10,540 nucleotides of DNA from Euperipatoides rowelli (lineage: Eukaryota; Onychophora; Udeonychophora; Euonychophora; Peripatopsidae): assembly GCA_003024985.2 (NCBI GenBank), contig PXIH01S0075382.1; one strand, written 5' to 3'. The notes beneath the pieces are model-generated. The model was not told the origin of the DNA. It was given only the letters and a program-made list of their open reading frames with translations, and ran no database searches. Positions 8,519-10,540 of the stretch are shown here, one piece after another. The first letter of the stretch is position 1. Each line of letters starts with the position of its first letter. The position numbers and the translations under genes were made by a program.

Positions 8519-9404
8519 TAGTAAACTTATTTTTGTCTTGTTTTTATATTGTAAGAATCGCATATATTATAANTAAATATTTTTTAACATTTAGGCTTTC
8601 ATGTTGATTTAGTCTATGTTTTGAAAATTTACATTAGATTAGAACACAAAAACATGTTCTGATTTTACATCTTTCAGCTATATAACCTTAGACCATTAAT
8701 CTATAATTTGGTCTCACCCTACGAAATATTTTATTGAAATTGTCAAAACACAAATCTTTTTACCTCAAGGTATCCCAAAATTATCTTTCTACGACCTATG
8801 CTTTGATTTTAATTTCTATAATCTAATAGAACACTTGTCTTTTTTATTTTATATAATTTGATTGTATATACTGTAACTGATAACACTATTTTAATGTCAA
8901 TTTAATTATCCATTTTTAAATAGATACTTTAAATGCTTTTTTAATGTATGCACTTTTGTTACAATAATTTTTTTCTTGGTACTTACCCAACATTTAAAAT
9001 CTGAATTTTAAAAAAAAATTTAATATTCTTATCACATAATTTGCAATTGTTTTTTTTTTCTATTGATCATAATAAAAATAAACATTAGAAAGAAGATACT
9101 ATAAAATGATTTATTGTAATGGTTGTAATGTACAGTATTGTGTATACTAAATTTTTGCATACAGTAATCTAAGAAATAATTTATAACATTTAGCCTAGCA
9201 AAAATATGAGATACCTGTATAATCAACTTTTTAGACAATTTGGATATTAATAGATCTTCAGCACATTACTTATTGTATGTTGATAGTTTTTCTTGGAGAA
9301 TTTATAAAATTGGTAGACAATACAATCTGATTTTCTCAAAACTTTCGACAATGCTGATCATGTTATGAATTAATTTTTTAACATTCGACCATCATCAATG
9401 GCTG
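8519..9404. other. Intron stretch after the LINE ORF1 relic
   Basis: An endonuclease or RT part of the LINE would be expected here, but I find no match in any plus-strand frame. A plus-strand frame of about 60 codons near 8695-8860 has no recognisable motif. Copies of TACTGTA or TACAGTA lie at 8869, 9131 and 9160. Confidence 0.5.
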
Positions 9405-9623
9405 TTGAATATTGTCATTTATCTAATAGAGTCCATATATTTGTTTATTTCAGGATCACATTACAAATTCAGTGGAGCCCTTTATGGATCCATAATTGGC
9501 AATAACCAAAAAAATAAAGCTAACGAAATTAGAAAGATGGTAACCAACAGATTTAGCTTTTTTGATGATCTTATTTTAATGAGTTTTCAGTATCACTCTA
9601 ATGCAACTGGTAATGCTCAATAG
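9405..9623 (+). CDS. Unidentified plus-strand open frame or exon
   Basis: A frame of 72 codons, opposite in direction to MICAL. An acceptor-like TTTGTTTATTTCAG ends at 9453 inside it. From there the frame reads SHYKFSGALYGSIIGNNQKN and, further on, RFSFFDDLILMSFQYHSNAT before TAG at 9621-9623. A possible donor (CTG|GTAATG) lies near 9611. SGALYGSIIG looks like a small membrane-packing helix start, but nothing identifies a family. It may be a fragment of an inserted or captured gene, or chance. Confidence 0.25.
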   Translation: MNIVIYLIESIYLFISGSHYKFSGALYGSIIGNNQKNKANEIRKMVTNRFSFFDDLILMSFQYHSNATGNAQ

Positions 9624-10202
9624 GTGGTTGAGTCAGATAAGGTAATTGATTTCCAAGACTATCAACAAATGATTTTTTTTTACAGTACAGTGAAGTACAG
9701 TGTTTCTATACTTGTCGGTTGGGTCAATCAGATTTCATAATGATCGTAAAGCTTAATTGGCCAATGAAAATTATTTAAGACCAGCAGAAGTGACCAATAT
9801 TTTTTTATTATTAAATGATCATTAAATATGGCCGAACTTATAAAATAGTCAATTTTAAGAGGTCAATAAGTCAAACAATGCATTGAACTCTAATTTGCTA
9901 GTTAACAAACAGTCAATTCTCACGTAGATCACACACACAGAGACAAATCTTCTGAAACTCAATTTTCTGAATGTTGAAGATTGAAAATTATTACTCATTG
10001 AAAACTAAAATCAAGTAACACTAAAAACTTTTCCAAACTGGCAATCTGCAATTAAATTATTGTGCTTATTGTGCAAATTAATTTCAGTAAATGTTAAACA
10101 TTAAAAATAAAACTTCATTTATTTAATTTACTTTATTGAATTAAATTTTTAATACAAAAAAGCACTTGAATATGGCACATAAATTAGATAAATATAACTC
10201 AC
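9624..10202. other. Intron stretch without recognised gene
   Basis: A+T-rich sequence next to the MICAL donor. One local cluster of overlapping TACAGT copies (9681-9702) is present. No coding frame or RNA gene seen. Confidence 0.55.
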
Positions 10203-10376
10203 TAGGTGTGGAGATAGGTGAAGGTGTGGCCAAGTCTTTAGCAGGAGGCATAGCAGATAATGGTAGAGTTGTAGGCACTTCCGCTGATTTTAAATCTAAA
10301 GAACCTTCTTCCATACTGCGTTTCCTGGACCTGCCAGGTTTCTCCATACGAAAATGAGGCACACAATAGAATTTTC
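10203..10376 (-). CDS. MICAL: MICAL internal exon: end of LIM domain and linker
   Basis: This is an internal coding exon of 174 nt. On the minus strand it follows a T-rich tract ending TTTAG (AG at 10378-10377) and is followed by GTGAGT at 10202. It supplies 2 nt, 57 codons and 1 nt. The first residues, KFYCVPHF, are the end of a LIM zinc-binding domain: the Cys and His of YCxxH are its last two zinc ligands. A split Gly codon before them (xGA) would give the usual GKFYC. Then come a basic patch (RSRKRS, possibly a nuclear signal) and a Pro/Ser/Thr-rich linker ending PISTP. MICAL proteins oxidise methionines of F-actin downstream of semaphorin-plexin signalling; the LIM domain follows the FAD and CH domains. 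The 1-nt overhang matches the acceptor at 3542. The plus strand also has a 63-codon frame here, but it has no splice context. Identity rests on the LIM end together with the next two exons. Confidence 0.85.
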
Positions 10377-10540
10377 CTAAACAAAAATACATTTTTTAAA
10401 TTTCTTAAGCAGTATTCTTCTGTGACAATTTTATACTTTAAACATCATTTAGGCTAAGCAAATTATTTACCAATAATTACTTTCTAAGACTTGCTAAATA
10501 TTTGAGATTAAGTAATTCAATTTATATTTGTTTTGTGTTT

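Larger units (their letters stand above)
3543..10202 (-). other. MICAL: MICAL intron of 6,660 nt
   Basis: This intron runs from the donor GTGAGT at 10202 to the acceptor at 3543, which is preceded by 19 consecutive T. It contains all the nested candidates listed separately: the three-exon set 5491-4999, the broken frames 6211-5501, the LINE ORF1 relic 7603-8518 and the plus-strand frame 9405-9623. The direct splice from 10203 to 3542 keeps phase, so no further MICAL exon is needed in between. Confidence 0.75.

Noticed and set aside
9032-9238. Minus-strand frame of 68 codons
   Set aside because: Low-complexity hydrophobic translation without motif or splice context.
9330-9480. Possible RT fragment (KTFDNADH, LSNR) on the plus strand
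   Set aside because: The short match to 'AFD..DH' and 'LSNR' is not followed by a GVPQG or FADD block in any frame.
10166-10357. Plus-strand frame of 63 codons over the MICAL LIM exon
   Set aside because: It is the antisense shadow of the exon at 10376-10203. The minus strand has splice sites, a LIM ending and the right phase.

Overview
The window is A+T-rich (about 70% by eye) eukaryotic DNA with long introns, homopolymer tracts and decayed retrotransposons. It reads as the inside of one animal gene, transcribed from the minus strand. The gene is recognisable as MICAL, a metazoan actin-oxidising flavoprotein with a LIM domain. The host is probably an invertebrate; I cannot name the lineage. 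A few N bases (7871-7875, 8573) point to draft sequence.

MICAL, in transcript order from high to low coordinates, has three internal exons: 10376-10203 (end of the LIM domain plus a basic and Pro/Ser/Thr-rich linker), 3542-3353 (the 'TPERIE' segment plus an acidic stretch) and 1793-1651 (acidic stretch plus a Trp-containing helix). Each has an AG acceptor and a GT donor, and all three join in phase. The catalytic FAD domain and the CH domain lie before the window, above 10540. The Rab-binding C-terminus lies after it, below position 1.

The 6.66-kb intron between the first two exons is crowded. At 5491-4999, on the same strand, there are three further phase-compatible exon candidates of 43, 30 and 130 nt, ending in a stop with an AATAAA 62 nt beyond. 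They could be the end of a nested gene or an alternative 3' end of MICAL, because the first is also in phase with MICAL exon 10376-10203. Upstream of them, 6211-5501 holds overlapping minus-strand open frames of an unknown, apparently broken protein. On the plus strand, 7603-8518 is a decayed LINE ORF1 (PHD finger, then a coiled and RNA-binding-like part). A short unexplained plus-strand open frame lies at 9405-9623.

The 1.56-kb intron contains a long, nearly perfect foldback (2069-2201) directly beside a run of 13 G, a smaller hairpin (2546-2576) and a 180-bp patch of higher G+C. Beyond the last MICAL exon there is a 5'-truncated LINE reverse-transcriptase relic on the minus strand (942-402). 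It ends abruptly against what looks like the terminus of a DNA transposon (402-323).

One sequence-wide feature stands out: the 7-mer TACTGTA/TACAGTA occurs 17 times, several-fold more often than base composition predicts. I found no tRNA, rRNA or CRISPR array.
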